From the NCBI GenBank assembly GCA_037176885.1, contig JAWWNJ010000038.1:186001-250000 (forward strand): DNA of 64,000 nucleotides, given 5' to 3'. Position numbers and translations under genes: made by a program. The DNA is from Favolaschia claudopus. Lineage: Eukaryota; Basidiomycota; Agaricomycetes; Agaricales; Mycenaceae. Under the pieces are notes generated by a model. The model saw nothing but the letters and a program-made list of their open reading frames with translations, did not search any database and had not been told where the DNA came from. Below are positions 19,401-28,651 of the stretch, one piece after another; position 1 is the stretch's first letter; every line of letters starts with the position of its first letter.

Positions 19401-20056
19401 CAGCTCTGGACAATCAAGGTCAACAATTTTGTTTTCAGCCAAACCGCTATTTTCTTTCTTAGCTTGTCCAGAATCGGATTCAGCATCCCAAAATACGTCT
19501 AAAAACCATTTTTCCTGAATTTTCCCACGACAAAATGGGTTTGGCCAAAAACTTCGGCCGGTCTGAACGGAACGAAATTGTGTGTACCTCTGTGGCCCCT
19601 CTGGACAGCTTTTCAACCAACCTGCATCCAAGCAGAGGACAATCTTCTTGCCTTTTACCCTGTTTTGCTTTGAGGACCAGTCGGCAATTGGTCGGAAACC
19701 CGAAATTGGTGCCGTTGACAATACATCTGGTGACATATTTGTGACATCATGTTACAAATGTCACAAGGTTCCCAGCCATTTTATGACATAACCGCTCGTT
19801 AGATCTTGATTCTGATTCCAGGAACAGACTCAGACAGCCGAAAAGAGCCCAAATCAATATTTTCGTGATTTTTCCTGGTATTTTGAACGTCCGGCCAAAA
19901 TTTTGCTCACCCACCACTAAGAATGGCGGATATCTCCGGAACGGCTCATTGAATTCTCACCAAAAAAAAATCAGCAGGCTCCTGAACTTGTTTCCTTTCG
20001 ATTCGGATACGTGGGAAAAGGGCGATAAATTTGTCGAGTTTGATTGTCCGGAGCTG
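19401..20056 (+). mobile_element. TA-flanked MITE, CAGCTCYGGACAATCAA family, copy 1
   Basis: A 656-bp element with TA at 19399-19400 and 20057-20058. The terminal inverted repeats begin CAGCTCTGGACAATCAA and CAGCTCCGGACAATCAA. A second copy, inverted, is at 59852-60531 and matches over much of the length, including TTTTCCCACGACAAAATGGG and runs of TGTGACA. No transposase frame was found. Confidence 0.8.
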
Positions 20057-20147
20057 TACGAGGTGGAGAGGGTCCTGACTCTTTGAGGAAGGCCGATTAA
20101 AAAAAAATAAGGCATAAGGTATTTTCTTTCTTCTTCCGGTCAAATCC

Positions 20148-20766
20148 TTATGGGAAGTCATCCAGTAGGATGATATCCATCCAACATGTCGGGCATGACA
20201 CCAACCTATTCCCGCAGCAGTCGAATTCCCACTGGGAGGCCATTGCTTCCCGGTCGACCACTACCGTTGCCTTCTCCTCGCAGTATTCTCCGAACGTAAA
20301 TAGAAGGAGTTCTCCGTCTCTGTTGCGTATTCGTGTTAAGCGCCTCTCGATTTCTTCGATAGACGCCGTATTTGTGGTTTGAAATTGAGGGCGGCCTGAC
20401 CGTCTGAAACGTGGGCGAGGATTCAGGGAACTGTTGTTCGGACTTGTTGAAAGGATCAGAACATCCGTGGTGCGGAGATGGTGGAAGGTTTGAAGAGACG
20501 CAAATAAAGCCAGCGAAACTGTCTGTGGAAGAGCATGAGAGGTGCGAAGGATGAGAGAGGGCATGAAAACTCACAAGGAGAACAACATTCTGGACCCAAA
20601 AAGGAGGGGCAGTATTAGCCACATTCAGAACTAGCTGAATGGGAGAACTTCTAAGGATACTGGTGATACCAACTAGGGCCATGATTACAATGTGGATCGA
20701 TTCCAGCAGGTATCTTATAGTCAAATGGGGCCGAACTCCGATGTAGTCTGTTAGTGACCGCGACAC
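20148..20766 (-). CDS. Two-exon membrane protein candidate, uncharacterised
   Basis: Exon 1 is 20766-20575 and exon 2 is 20522-20148. The 52-base intron has a GTGAGT donor and a CCACAG acceptor, and the frame is kept across it. The product has 188 residues. The first third holds two hydrophobic segments (IHIVIMALVGITSIL and FWVQNVVLLTVSLALFASL) that could cross a membrane. The middle is Ser/Pro/Arg-rich. The C-terminus has Cys residues (CCGNRLVSCPTCWMD) that could bind a metal. I cannot name a family. There is no signal-type start before the first segment. Neighbours are MITEs, with no operon-like or paired partner. Confidence 0.5.
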
Positions 20767-21113
20767 TGTGACCGCTGCTCGACCTATGCCGGCATTTGCG
20801 GAGTTTGAATTTCTACTCCCACAACTTCCTTTCCTTCATTCCATCTCACCGAAGGGTATTGAGCGAACCTTTGAAGGAGAAGTTATGTTCAAGGGTGCAA
20901 TAAAAGTCATCGGTTAGCTCAAAATATTATTTTCCGCCGTGTAGCGTGCTGCACCAAGGGGGTGCGGGCCGGAGAAGCCGGAACACCGGGCAGGGAGGGT
21001 GGGTCAGCCGAGATGGTCAAAAAAAAAAAAAAAAAAACGACCTTTTAGTTTTGGCGGAGGGATCAGCCTCATTGGCATGATCACGAGAGAGGGATTTGTG
21101 AGCCGAGCCATTA
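20767..21113. other. Gene-free stretch with a poly-A run
   Basis: Holds a run of about 19 A (21018-21036) after a GGTCAGCCGAGATGG block resembling sequences near 18935 and 42580 (GGGTC(A/T)GCCGA), so it may be the tail of an old retroposed element. No gene seen. Confidence 0.35.
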
Positions 21114-21346
21114 GCGGGTTCAAGCTGCTGATCTGCGCTTGCAGATCAGCAATTGTGCGTGCGACCCAGGTCGCTTTTCGACCGCTCAGATCTCCGCAAC
21201 AAAAGATACCAGGTGTGAGCTCTAAGCGACCTAGAAGAGTGTTGCCCTGGGGCACTCCCAGGTCGCTGGGACTTCACACCTGAGACTGCTCGTTGTCGAG
21301 ATCTGAGCGGTCCCAAAGCGACCCGGGTCGCTTCGCACAAACCCGC
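21114..21346. mobile_element. TA-flanked short inverted-repeat element, 233 bp
   Basis: The ends read GCGGGTT and AACCCGC, with TA at 21112-21113 and 21347-21348. Inside each end is GCGACCCNGGTCGCTTT followed by GACCGCTCAGATCTC, in inverted orientation. The left arm carries a 30-base internal insertion (around GCTGATCTGCGCTTGC). Related GCGACCCGGGTCGCTT blocks occur at about 45885 and 47695. Confidence 0.7.
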
Positions 21347-22540
21347 TAATGAGTCAACACATATTGTGATGCAGTTGGAACTGGAACCATCCCAGGCTCC
21401 TACCCACCCGCACGTTACGGGGTTGGGTCGATTCTAGGGCATTGTTTTTTGATCCAGTTTGTAAACGCTCGGCCAGTTTCATCGGTTTTCAAATATTCAA
21501 GGGGGGAGATCATACTCTTCCTATCGCTAATTCATGCACCCATTTGCTCATAGATCGTCTGCAAGAATTAATATTCGGGGGGTAGATGCTTTCCTAATTT
21601 TTATTCATGGTAGAGTGTTAATTGAGGAGCCCTGAGGAGATTTTGGCGAAAATTCGCGTTGAAAACCTTGATTTTACGAAATTTTAGGGTTCGGTTTATA
21701 AACAGGTTTATAAACGGCCTGTTTGGAAACCGAATTTAAAAAACCGTTTATTAATGGTCCGGGAATTAAAAACAAGGCTTTAGTCGATTCACTGTAGGCG
21801 GTATTTTACGGTGGATTCCGAGATGCCATACATAAAAGGAAAATCATTGATTGCCGCGTACTATTGCTTCCGAACTTCAACCCCCCCAACCACTCCCCAA
21901 CCCCTCCACGGCGGCTGGCGTTTAACAACTGTAAACAACATAGCCACCCGCTTAACGACGCCGCCATCACTTCCGCATTCGCTCTGGATGCCTCTTTGAT
22001 GTCGACTTGGACGTCGCAATCTCAAGTCCAGCAGATCGCCAAAGCCCTTGATGATACAAAAGTGACTACGTCTGACTTTGTCATCACCCTCCTCGAGCGC
22101 GACTCTCTTCAACAACATCCATGCACCGTTGATTTGGTCGAGAATGCCGGGCGCATCATGGACGCCTTCTTCAGAAATCTCGTCCCTGAGTCGTCTGCCT
22201 ACACTTGGGCTCGCAAATCCATTCAGACAAGAAAAGCCAAGGCCATCAAAATTTTGACTGCAAATGAAGCGAAGACTTCAAGATAGAGGAAATGGCGAGT
22301 CAGATGAAGGAGTTGGCTCCAGATCTGTGGTCGCTGATACAAGTCCTCCTGACGCGCGATGTGATTGATGCTCACGGAAATTATATTATGGAGGATTTGG
22401 AAGAATTCGATGCGAGCGGGGAGTTTCTGGATTCTAGGAGTGCGAAGGAAAAGCGACGCGAAACCATAAAAAATATTGTTGGTACCTTAGCGTTACTCAA
22501 ATCGTTTAGAAAATTGCTGTGATTATCAGTATAATGATCA

Positions 22541-23503
22541 CTGTGGTTGCAGAACCCCATGAATTTCCCATGGCCGGACCATGAATTCCACAATTCACGG
22601 GTTTATCTAGTGAATTCAGATTCATGGGGTTGTGACTTCACGTACCTGATTCACAAAATCAGAGTCCGCAATATGAACTACGTGAATTTCACTCGAAAAT
22701 CGAATGAATGCATGTGTGTGAAAACTGCTCAGAAAGTTCATTCCTCGCTTCCTGGCAACTCTTGGAAATTCACCCGTAAACCTCGTGAAATTCATGGAGT
22801 TAAAGTTAGTACTGGTTGTGTTCCTAGTCAATAGAGGGTTTGCGAAGAGCCATTGGAGCCATTGAATGGCTATCGATTTCCGCATTAGGAAACTTTGATG
22901 AGCTAAACTTTTATGTAGAAGTCAAGAAGAGCTGCCTGGAATAAAATGCGGATACTCAGACTGGGGGTATCTTTTGTCAATACGCCGGAATTTGGACACT
23001 TGTTTAGCCATTAGCCATCCAATGGCTGCATCGCAAACAGGCTAATTTACATACTTTGAGTACCGTAACTTAGTAATCCGTAACTTAGTAATCCGTAACT
23101 TAGTAATCGTTAGTAAAGACTTGTTGTACTCGTTCAGTAAGTACTTCCGTACAAAAGAGATACGACTAATACTTGTATGTTGCGCTGGTCAAAGCGAGGG
23201 GTACGTAGTAGATTTTTCATGCAGTTTCCACTGTGTTTTCACGTATTTTTCAAGTGACTTCCCGGAGTATTGGAAGGGAATCCAACACAGTGGAAGAGTT
23301 TTCATTGGAATATGAGGTGGATATCATTCCAAAACCATGTGAATTAACACCATGAAATGTCCCACTCACATAGTTGGACCCAGTGAAAATATCTCCGTGA
23401 AATTCACAACTCCATAGTGGTATTCACAGAGTTTTCTGGTGATTTTCCCATTGAAACCTTGTGAACCAACTATGGGAAAGTCAGGGGGTTATGCGACCAC
23501 AGT
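22541..23503. mobile_element. Inverted-repeat element inside the DUF6589 pseudogene
   Basis: The ends mirror each other imperfectly: CACTGTGGTTGCAGAACCCC on the left and, on the complement of the right, CCACTGTGGTCGCATAACCC. Both are followed by similar TTTCCCATRG sequence. Interior sequence is rich in GTGAATTCA and TTCACG blocks. A GTTTGCGA-family MITE sits within it at 22834-23042. The exact duplication could not be fixed. Confidence 0.5.
22834..23042 (+). mobile_element. TA-flanked MITE (GTTTGCGA family), copy 2
   Basis: A 209-bp element bounded by TA at 22832-22833 and 23043-23044. It has the same tips as copy 1 (GAGGGTTTGCGAAG and complement GCCTGTTTGCGATG) and the same interior, plus about 20 bases around TCTTTTGTCAATACGCCGG missing from copy 1. 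Confidence 0.8.
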
Positions 23504-23800
23504 GGATGCAGAGCCGTAATGCAAAAATGTAATGCGCTTCAATGTGTCTTCGAAGTTTTTTTGCACTCTACAAACACACCAGAGAAAGTGATTCAAGCCC
23601 TCGCACACATGGGTATTTCAAAAAATATCCCAAACGGCTATCCGCCGTGCTATTCATTCCCTCTCCGCCGAAACGGCTACGACTCTACGAGAGATGGGGC
23701 AAACCCTCCTCATAGGCTATGCATACGATAACTTCAACATTTTTCCGAGCCTGGTACCAACCATCGAAAAGGCCGGCGACCCCTCACCCACCTTACATCT

Positions 23801-24577
23801 GGCTTGAACAGCTGCATATGCACAAATATTCTGTAGCAGTTGCTGCTCAACAAGGAAGAACTAGTGTGATATGCGTTGTAGATTCAAAAGTTTCCTATTT
23901 ATTTCAGACAGGAGCGGTTGTTTGTGAAGGCTTGGTGAAAGCTTTCGTCTGTCGGCGACCTTCCCGTTTTGATGGTCATATTCAAGTTACTGCCCCTCTT
24001 CTGAATGTATCAATTCAGTGATCTCGCTATACTTACCCAGAGTACCGATCGCTGGTTGATAGTAACGTGGCCGGGCAATTCCGCTATGGGGGCTGGTCAG
24101 ATACTGTTGCCATAGGTTTGGTAATCCTCCATTGTCAACATTTGATGAAGAAACTGGCTTCATCGAGAATACCTTTGACACGCAGAGCTTTCTTCGGTAC
24201 AATAATGAGACAGAACGTAGTAGACACCAGTGTGGTTGGGTGGTTTAAACACGTAAATCTGTAGAAGTGTAGAGATGTTCAGTGTGAGCCAACGAGTCTC
24301 GCGACCAGGTAGACAGAGCAAGCGAACGGCGCCTTCCTCACCAGTCGCATGAACCGCCAAGGCCCACTCGGTCACCACGTTGACACGTACAATTGTACAA
24401 ACCATTTCGGACTATCTTGAATGAAGTTTGAATCATACTAGTCTGGAGAGTCGCGGCCTTTCAACAAACGGCTCAATTTTATGAGTTTGCCTCGTATTCA
24501 GTGAAAAAATTCAAGAGGGTTAAATGAATCGCGAATCGCGTAGAATGTTTGCAAAACACACTCCAACCTTTACATTA
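23801..24577. other. No gene recognised
   Basis: Downstream of the DUF6589 remnant. Only short frames are open, and none resembles the rest of that family. A repeated TAACTTAGTAATCCG block lies upstream at 23067-23110; here I see no repeat or RNA gene. Confidence 0.3.
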
Positions 24578-24760
24578 GCCTGTTTGCGATGCAGCCATTG
24601 AATGGCTAATGGCTAAATAAGTGTCCAGATTCCGGTGTATTGACAAAAGATACTTACCTCCGGTTCGCGTATCCAAATTTCATTCCAGGCAGCTCTTCTT
24701 GACTTCTACATGAAAGTTTAACCCATCAAAGTTTCCTAATGCGGAAATCGGTAGCCATTC
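24578..24760 (-). mobile_element. MITE (GTTTGCGA family), truncated copy 3
   Basis: Reverse orientation. It starts GCCTGTTTGCGATG after TA (24576-24577), follows the family through the middle, and stops at GGTAGCCATTC (24760), where the other copies continue with AATGGCTCC. About 20 to 45 bases of the far end are missing. Confidence 0.7.
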
Positions 24761-24917
24761 GGTCCCAGGAAACGAGATAGTATCGCCTTATAAAGAAATT
24801 CCACGATCACGTGACGCGCCGGAAACGCAACATTTATTGCCGCTGGAAACGAGATAAGAAATTTAGCAAATATAAAATCACTTCACGGCCCTATAAATTG
24901 AGGGAACAGCGCAGTGC

Positions 24918-25000
24918 CTGCGAGACAAACCAGCCAACACAATTTGTCTCCGGACATTCGTATTGGCTAACGGGCACATCATGCCGTCAACGCCCCAATA
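24918..25000. repeat. Repeat shared with 52525-52605 (inverted)
   Basis: About 80 bases, including GAGACAAACCAGCCAACACA and ATTCGTATTGGCTAACGGGC, recur in reverse complement at 52525-52605 with few differences. The block may belong to the Helitron-like unit whose 3' end is at 25695, but that is inference. No coding frame of note lies between 24761 and 25666. Confidence 0.5.
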
Positions 25001-25666
25001 TGCCGTCAGGATCTGTTGAGATGTTGAGTTCTTGCCTACCGCTCCACCAGACTCCACCCAGCTCTCCTTGCATTCTACCCAAATTCCACTACCACCATGC
25101 CCTCGACTGGACACCATTTACGCCCACTGTTAGCTAAAACACCGTCTATGACTCGACTTGAACCTTTCTTGCTCAAAACAACGAGGAATCTCGAGTCCGA
25201 CGCAAATGTCAACAGGAATTCGGCTCAGGCTTCAAACCCAAAGGAAGCGCAGCTTCAGCAATTTGACCATTTCAAAAAACAAACTCGATCTGAATTCCAG
25301 CGTCGTTCAGCTGGCCAAAGAAAGAGAAGGGAGAGGGAAGCAAAGGAGAATTCAAACAAAGGTGATGGCCTTTTCGAGTCTCCTCGACAAACACGAACCT
25401 ACCTAAGATATGAAGCGGAACTTCGTAGCGGGATGTATAGTCAGGAAGTACGCCGTGAATTGTCGCTTGGATGGCAGACAAGGGAAAATAATATTAATTA
25501 ATGAAGGGAAAAGTCGTCCGACTCAAAAGTTTAGATACAACCTATCAGTAGGAAGCCGCGAGGTCGACAGCCAGCGACATCTTTTGATATTGCAAGTTAA
25601 GATTATTAACGTCGCGCGCGAAGCTTCCGTGCTCAGCCTTAATTCAAAGGGAAATCGTGTACTTAT

Positions 25667-25695
25667 CCCGTAGCGAAGCACGGGCTCACTGCTAG
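25667..25695 (+). mobile_element. Helitron 3' terminus
   Basis: The sequence CCCGTAGCGAAGCACGGG forms a hairpin: five perfect outer pairs, a bulged A, then GC/GC around a GAA loop. It is followed 11 bases later by CTAG at 25692-25695 and then T. Helitrons end in a GC-rich hairpin about 10 bases before CTRR and insert between A and T, so all elements of the rule are present. The 5' end (TC) could not be located, so the length of the element is not known. No Rep or helicase frame adjoins it. Confidence 0.65.
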
Positions 25696-25768
25696 TTCAC
25701 CTGAACTTAGCCCGGGCATTGTGACTTTCAATGCTGACCCTTGGCTCGGAATTGAGCTCTGGCCGACT

Positions 25769-26891
25769 CATGCAACCCTCCTTCCATACAGCTTTGCTGG
25801 GTGGCCTCCTGCACTCGCTCCAGAATGTGCCCAATTCTGTGCCAGCCACAATTCTTTGTCCCTCCACATTCCTCCGTTCTGTTTTCGTAACCAATCGTAA
25901 CGATCATGAAAACAATCCACTCGATCCAAACTTTCGCATTATTAAGGGTATCATTGCTCACTTACAAGAGAGATCTGGAAGGACTTACTTCAAAGTCGAC
26001 AAATCTACAGCTCTGCCGAGCATTCACAAGTCTAATTACTCACCGATATCCCTCGACGTTCAACCTGACTTGATGTTTTGCTCTCCTGGTATACCCTTAA
26101 ACATGGGATCTCAAAGACTGTTCACCAAGATAATTGTGATGCTGAAGAGACACTCTTCACGTAAATCAACCATCTCAAATTTAGACCGTGCCCGCTGTTG
26201 CGTTAACGACGAGTTCGATCTCTACCCATCCGACAGCACAATCTGGAAGTCACTCCGATCCACCGACATCAACCGCCTTACGCGCAACTTCTTGTGGAAA
26301 TGCATGCATGAAACCTTCCACGTCGGCACTTTCTGGGATAACGTACCTCATCTCGAACATCTGGGAAATTGCCCAACCTGCACCGTTCCCGATACCATGG
26401 AACATATTGCTTTGGAATGCAATGCGCCGGGTCAAAAAATTGTTTGGAACTCGTGTGAGAAGATATGGAATCTCCGCTATCCATTGTGGCCGAAATTACA
26501 TTGGGGGCTAGTCCTTGGCTGCGGGCTTCCACGATTCCGATCCAACAAAGGACACCGGCTCCGAGGGAAAGAAAGATTTTTCACCATCCTACTGTCAGCA
26601 TCCATCCATTTAATCTGGAAATTGAGAAATGAGAGAGTTTTGGAGGGAAAAAATATCACCGATACCGAAATTGAGAACCGCTGGATCTCGACGATTAACT
26701 CGGCCTTGAAACGCGACCAAACACTCACGAACAAAGCTAGATTTGGTTCGCTTGGCAAAACCAAGCAAATTGTGCTTGAGACTTGGAGCGGCGTGCTCCA
26801 AAATGAAGACGCGTTGCCGGACGATTGGACGCAAAGCAAGGGGGTTTTAGTGGGTATATGGCCCACCACTCGAAGAAGTGGAGTAGGTTAA
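25769..26891 (+). CDS. C-terminal part of LINE ORF2 (zinc-binding tail)
   Basis: The open frame enters from flanking DNA (an accidental ATG at 25731) and runs to the stop at 26889-26891. About 374 residues come from the element. The part NRLTRNFLWKCMHETFHVG, followed by CPTCTVPDTMEHIALEC, is the Cys/His cluster (C-x2-C...H...C) found after RNase H in fungal Tad-like LINEs. The tail has many Trp and a helical region (FTILLSASIHLIWKLRNERV). Reverse transcriptase and endonuclease are absent because of the 5' truncation. The frame has no internal stop, so the insertion is fairly young. Confidence 0.8.
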
Positions 26892-27055
26892 ATTTAGAGG
26901 CCAGAGTCCCACACAAAGGTTTGTTACCAGTGCATAACGGCATTTCCTCCAGGACTATTTCCCGGCTTTACTGGAATCACCCAGTTTTCTTGCGGATGCA
27001 CCGAGAATGCTTTGCAGACTTAGGTGTATTATTTAAACGCTCCTAAAAAAAAAAA
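25769..27055 (+). mobile_element. 5'-truncated LINE with 15-bp target duplication
   Basis: A 1.3-kb non-LTR retrotransposon 3' end. It is flanked by the perfect duplication GAGCTCTGGCCGACT at 25754-25768 and 27056-27070, and ends in an A-rich tail (CCTAAAAAAAAAAA). Those are the marks of target-primed reverse transcription with early termination. It carries the C-terminal part of the second protein only. Confidence 0.9.
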
Positions 27056-27344
27056 GAGCTCTGGCCGACTGTCGATGTCACTGGTAAGCATCATGCAGAC
27101 TCCACACCTTGCGCATCATGACTGACGCAGTCTCCACTTCTACAGGGGTACGCGTGAAGGTGTAGATAGCTTTTAAGCCTCGGATACCTGTTAGAATGCC
27201 TATGCACACCTTTTCTGTCCCCGGGGGACACGGAAAGTGTGCATAGGCAACTTAACTATTCGCCACAAATTAAGCACTCCTTTTTTGTAAACTCTTCTTG
27301 TGAACCGTCGCCACCTCACCACCACCACAATCCTTGTCCTGCTC

Positions 27345-27943
27345 ATGCCGCCCTCCACTCGTGTCACCGTTGAGAGTGTCCCCGATGAATCAGAGTTCCA
27401 GTCCTCCATTGCGGAGCTCGGACTTCCATTCGCCGACAATGGTCTCGACGACCTCGATCTTCTTCACGAGGGCCGCAGCCAATGTAAACCTGAAACAGGC
27501 AATCACACGCAACCCTCGTCTCCGTCTCCCTTCTCTCCCGACGCCAGCCAAGTTGATATGAGTGACTCAAGTACGTTCGTTGTAGCATTAGCACAACTAT
27601 AATATCACTAATTCTCAAATCGTAACAACAGATTCCCCTTTGAATACTGGTACCGTATGTTTTCCCCATGACCGTCGACAATGCTAAGCGCGAATTCAGG
27701 CCAGTTTATGACTCTTGAGACGAATCTTTGGGACCCAAACGAAGACAATCGGTACATTGGTGCGTAGTACACCATTTATAATTGTTTCAAGTGCTCAACC
27801 AACTCCACTAGCGTCAATAGCAACTGCTACGGCTCCCACTACCACATCCCCTTCCCGTACGTTCTCCTTTACACTTTAAGTAAATGCTGCTCTGACAATT
27901 CCCTAGTTTCATGGACCCCGCCCATCTCTCGACTGTACGGTAG
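27345..27943 (+). CDS. Small spliced protein, 125 residues
   Basis: I cannot assign a family. Five exons fit in phase: 27345-27570, 27632-27654, 27705-27751, 27812-27856 and 27907-27943. Donors are GTACGT, GTATGT, GTACAT and GTACGT, and acceptors end in CAG or TAG. The acceptor before exon 3 uses the second of two AGs, since the first leads to a stop. The product begins MPPSTRVTVESVPDESEFQ, is acidic and Ser/Pro-rich, and ends in SHYHIPFPFMDPAHLSTVR. It lies 0.7 kb upstream of the dioxygenase candidate on the same strand. Small exons make this model uncertain. Confidence 0.35.
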
Positions 27944-28439
27944 ACCTTGCCTGACGTTGTAGTCGAAGACAAACCGGATCTCTTAGTCTGAAACTACTGG
28001 CAGCTGTCATCCATTGGTCATCCAGGACCTCGGATTTTGATGTGACATGTCACATTTCTCACGTCCAGATTGGGACGCGAGGCTTCGTTCGACAACCTTT
28101 TGTGGGTCTGTGCGTGTATATGCAGTTGGAGCACGTCTGGATGACCCAGTAAAGGTAGTTGTTGCTTACCTTGACAGTAGATATGCAGAAACGACGGAGC
28201 TTTCGACAAGGCATCAAAATTGGTTGAACTTACACCTGCTATCAATATTCGTGTACTGAGGCCATAAAAATTAGTCTTGGGTGGTTTACTAGTGTCTCTG
28301 AAAAGGTCTATGGATCTAAAATGCTCGTAGGCGTGTGGCAATGGCAAAATCGTCCGGATTTGGGCGTGTGAATCTGCACGTGTGTCACGAAAATCCGAGG
28401 TCCGGGTTGACAGGTGCCAGTAATTTCAGACTCTATATA
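27944..28439. repeat. Inverted repeat and block shared with 41494-41552
   Basis: GACCTCGGATTTT near 28025 is mirrored by AAAATCCGAGGTC near 28390, so the stretch between may be a foldback unit. The block from GCACGTGTGTCAC to CAGACTCTATATA (28374-28437) recurs at about 41492-41552. In the two places different elements are inserted next to it: a 135-bp MITE here and a hAT-type MITE there. No gene was seen. Confidence 0.5.
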
Positions 28440-28574
28440 AGGTAGGGGCCAACCTACGCCACGTGACTCAGCGTGACACTCCTTTTTGGGACAGATTAGT
28501 TGCACATCACCATCAATCGCGAAAATCGGGGCATTGCTCACGTGGCGTAGGTTGGCTATGAGTGAGCCCTACCT
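28440..28574. mobile_element. TA-flanked 135-bp inverted-repeat MITE
   Basis: The ends read AGGTAGGG and CCCTACCT, with TA at 28438-28439 and 28575-28576. Both arms contain GCCAACCTACGCCACGTGA in opposite orientation, the right arm with a 10-base insertion. It has no coding capacity. Confidence 0.7.
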
Positions 28575-28576
28575 TA

Positions 28577-28630
28577 AAAAGATTTATCGACTATCATAAA
28601 TCTTATAGAGTCTGACTTGGTGAGACTACG
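28577..28630. repeat. Block shared with about 42713-42765
   Basis: About 50 bases, TTTATCGACTATCATAAATC and AGTCTGACTTGGTGAGACTA, recur near 42713. With the block before the MITE, this suggests both sites are copies of one older repeat that received different insertions. Confidence 0.5.
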
Positions 28631-28651
28631 GATCTCTGGTCTGAGGAGTTT

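Larger units (their letters stand above)
21864..23800 (+). pseudogene. DUF6589-family gene, broken by frameshifts and MITEs
   Basis: DUF6589 proteins are long fungal proteins found in multicopy and often near transposons; their function is not known. Three pieces can be read in order. 22000-22283 holds MSTWTSQSQVQQIAKALDD and a helical stretch. 22290-22519 holds MKELAPDLWSLIQVLL in another frame. 23528-23790 holds QKCNALQCVFEVFLHSTNTP, close to a conserved block of the family, and GQTLLIGYAYDNFNIFPSL after a further frame change. Between the second and third pieces lies an insertion (about 22541-23503) that itself contains a MITE. The rest of the protein downstream is missing. The family call rests on two motif blocks that I recognise. 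Confidence 0.65.

Noticed and set aside
20999..21283. Plus-strand 94-codon frame through the poly-A run and the 21114 element
   Set aside because: The frame is made of a poly-Lys stretch from the A run and inverted-repeat sequence, so it is not credible coding sequence.
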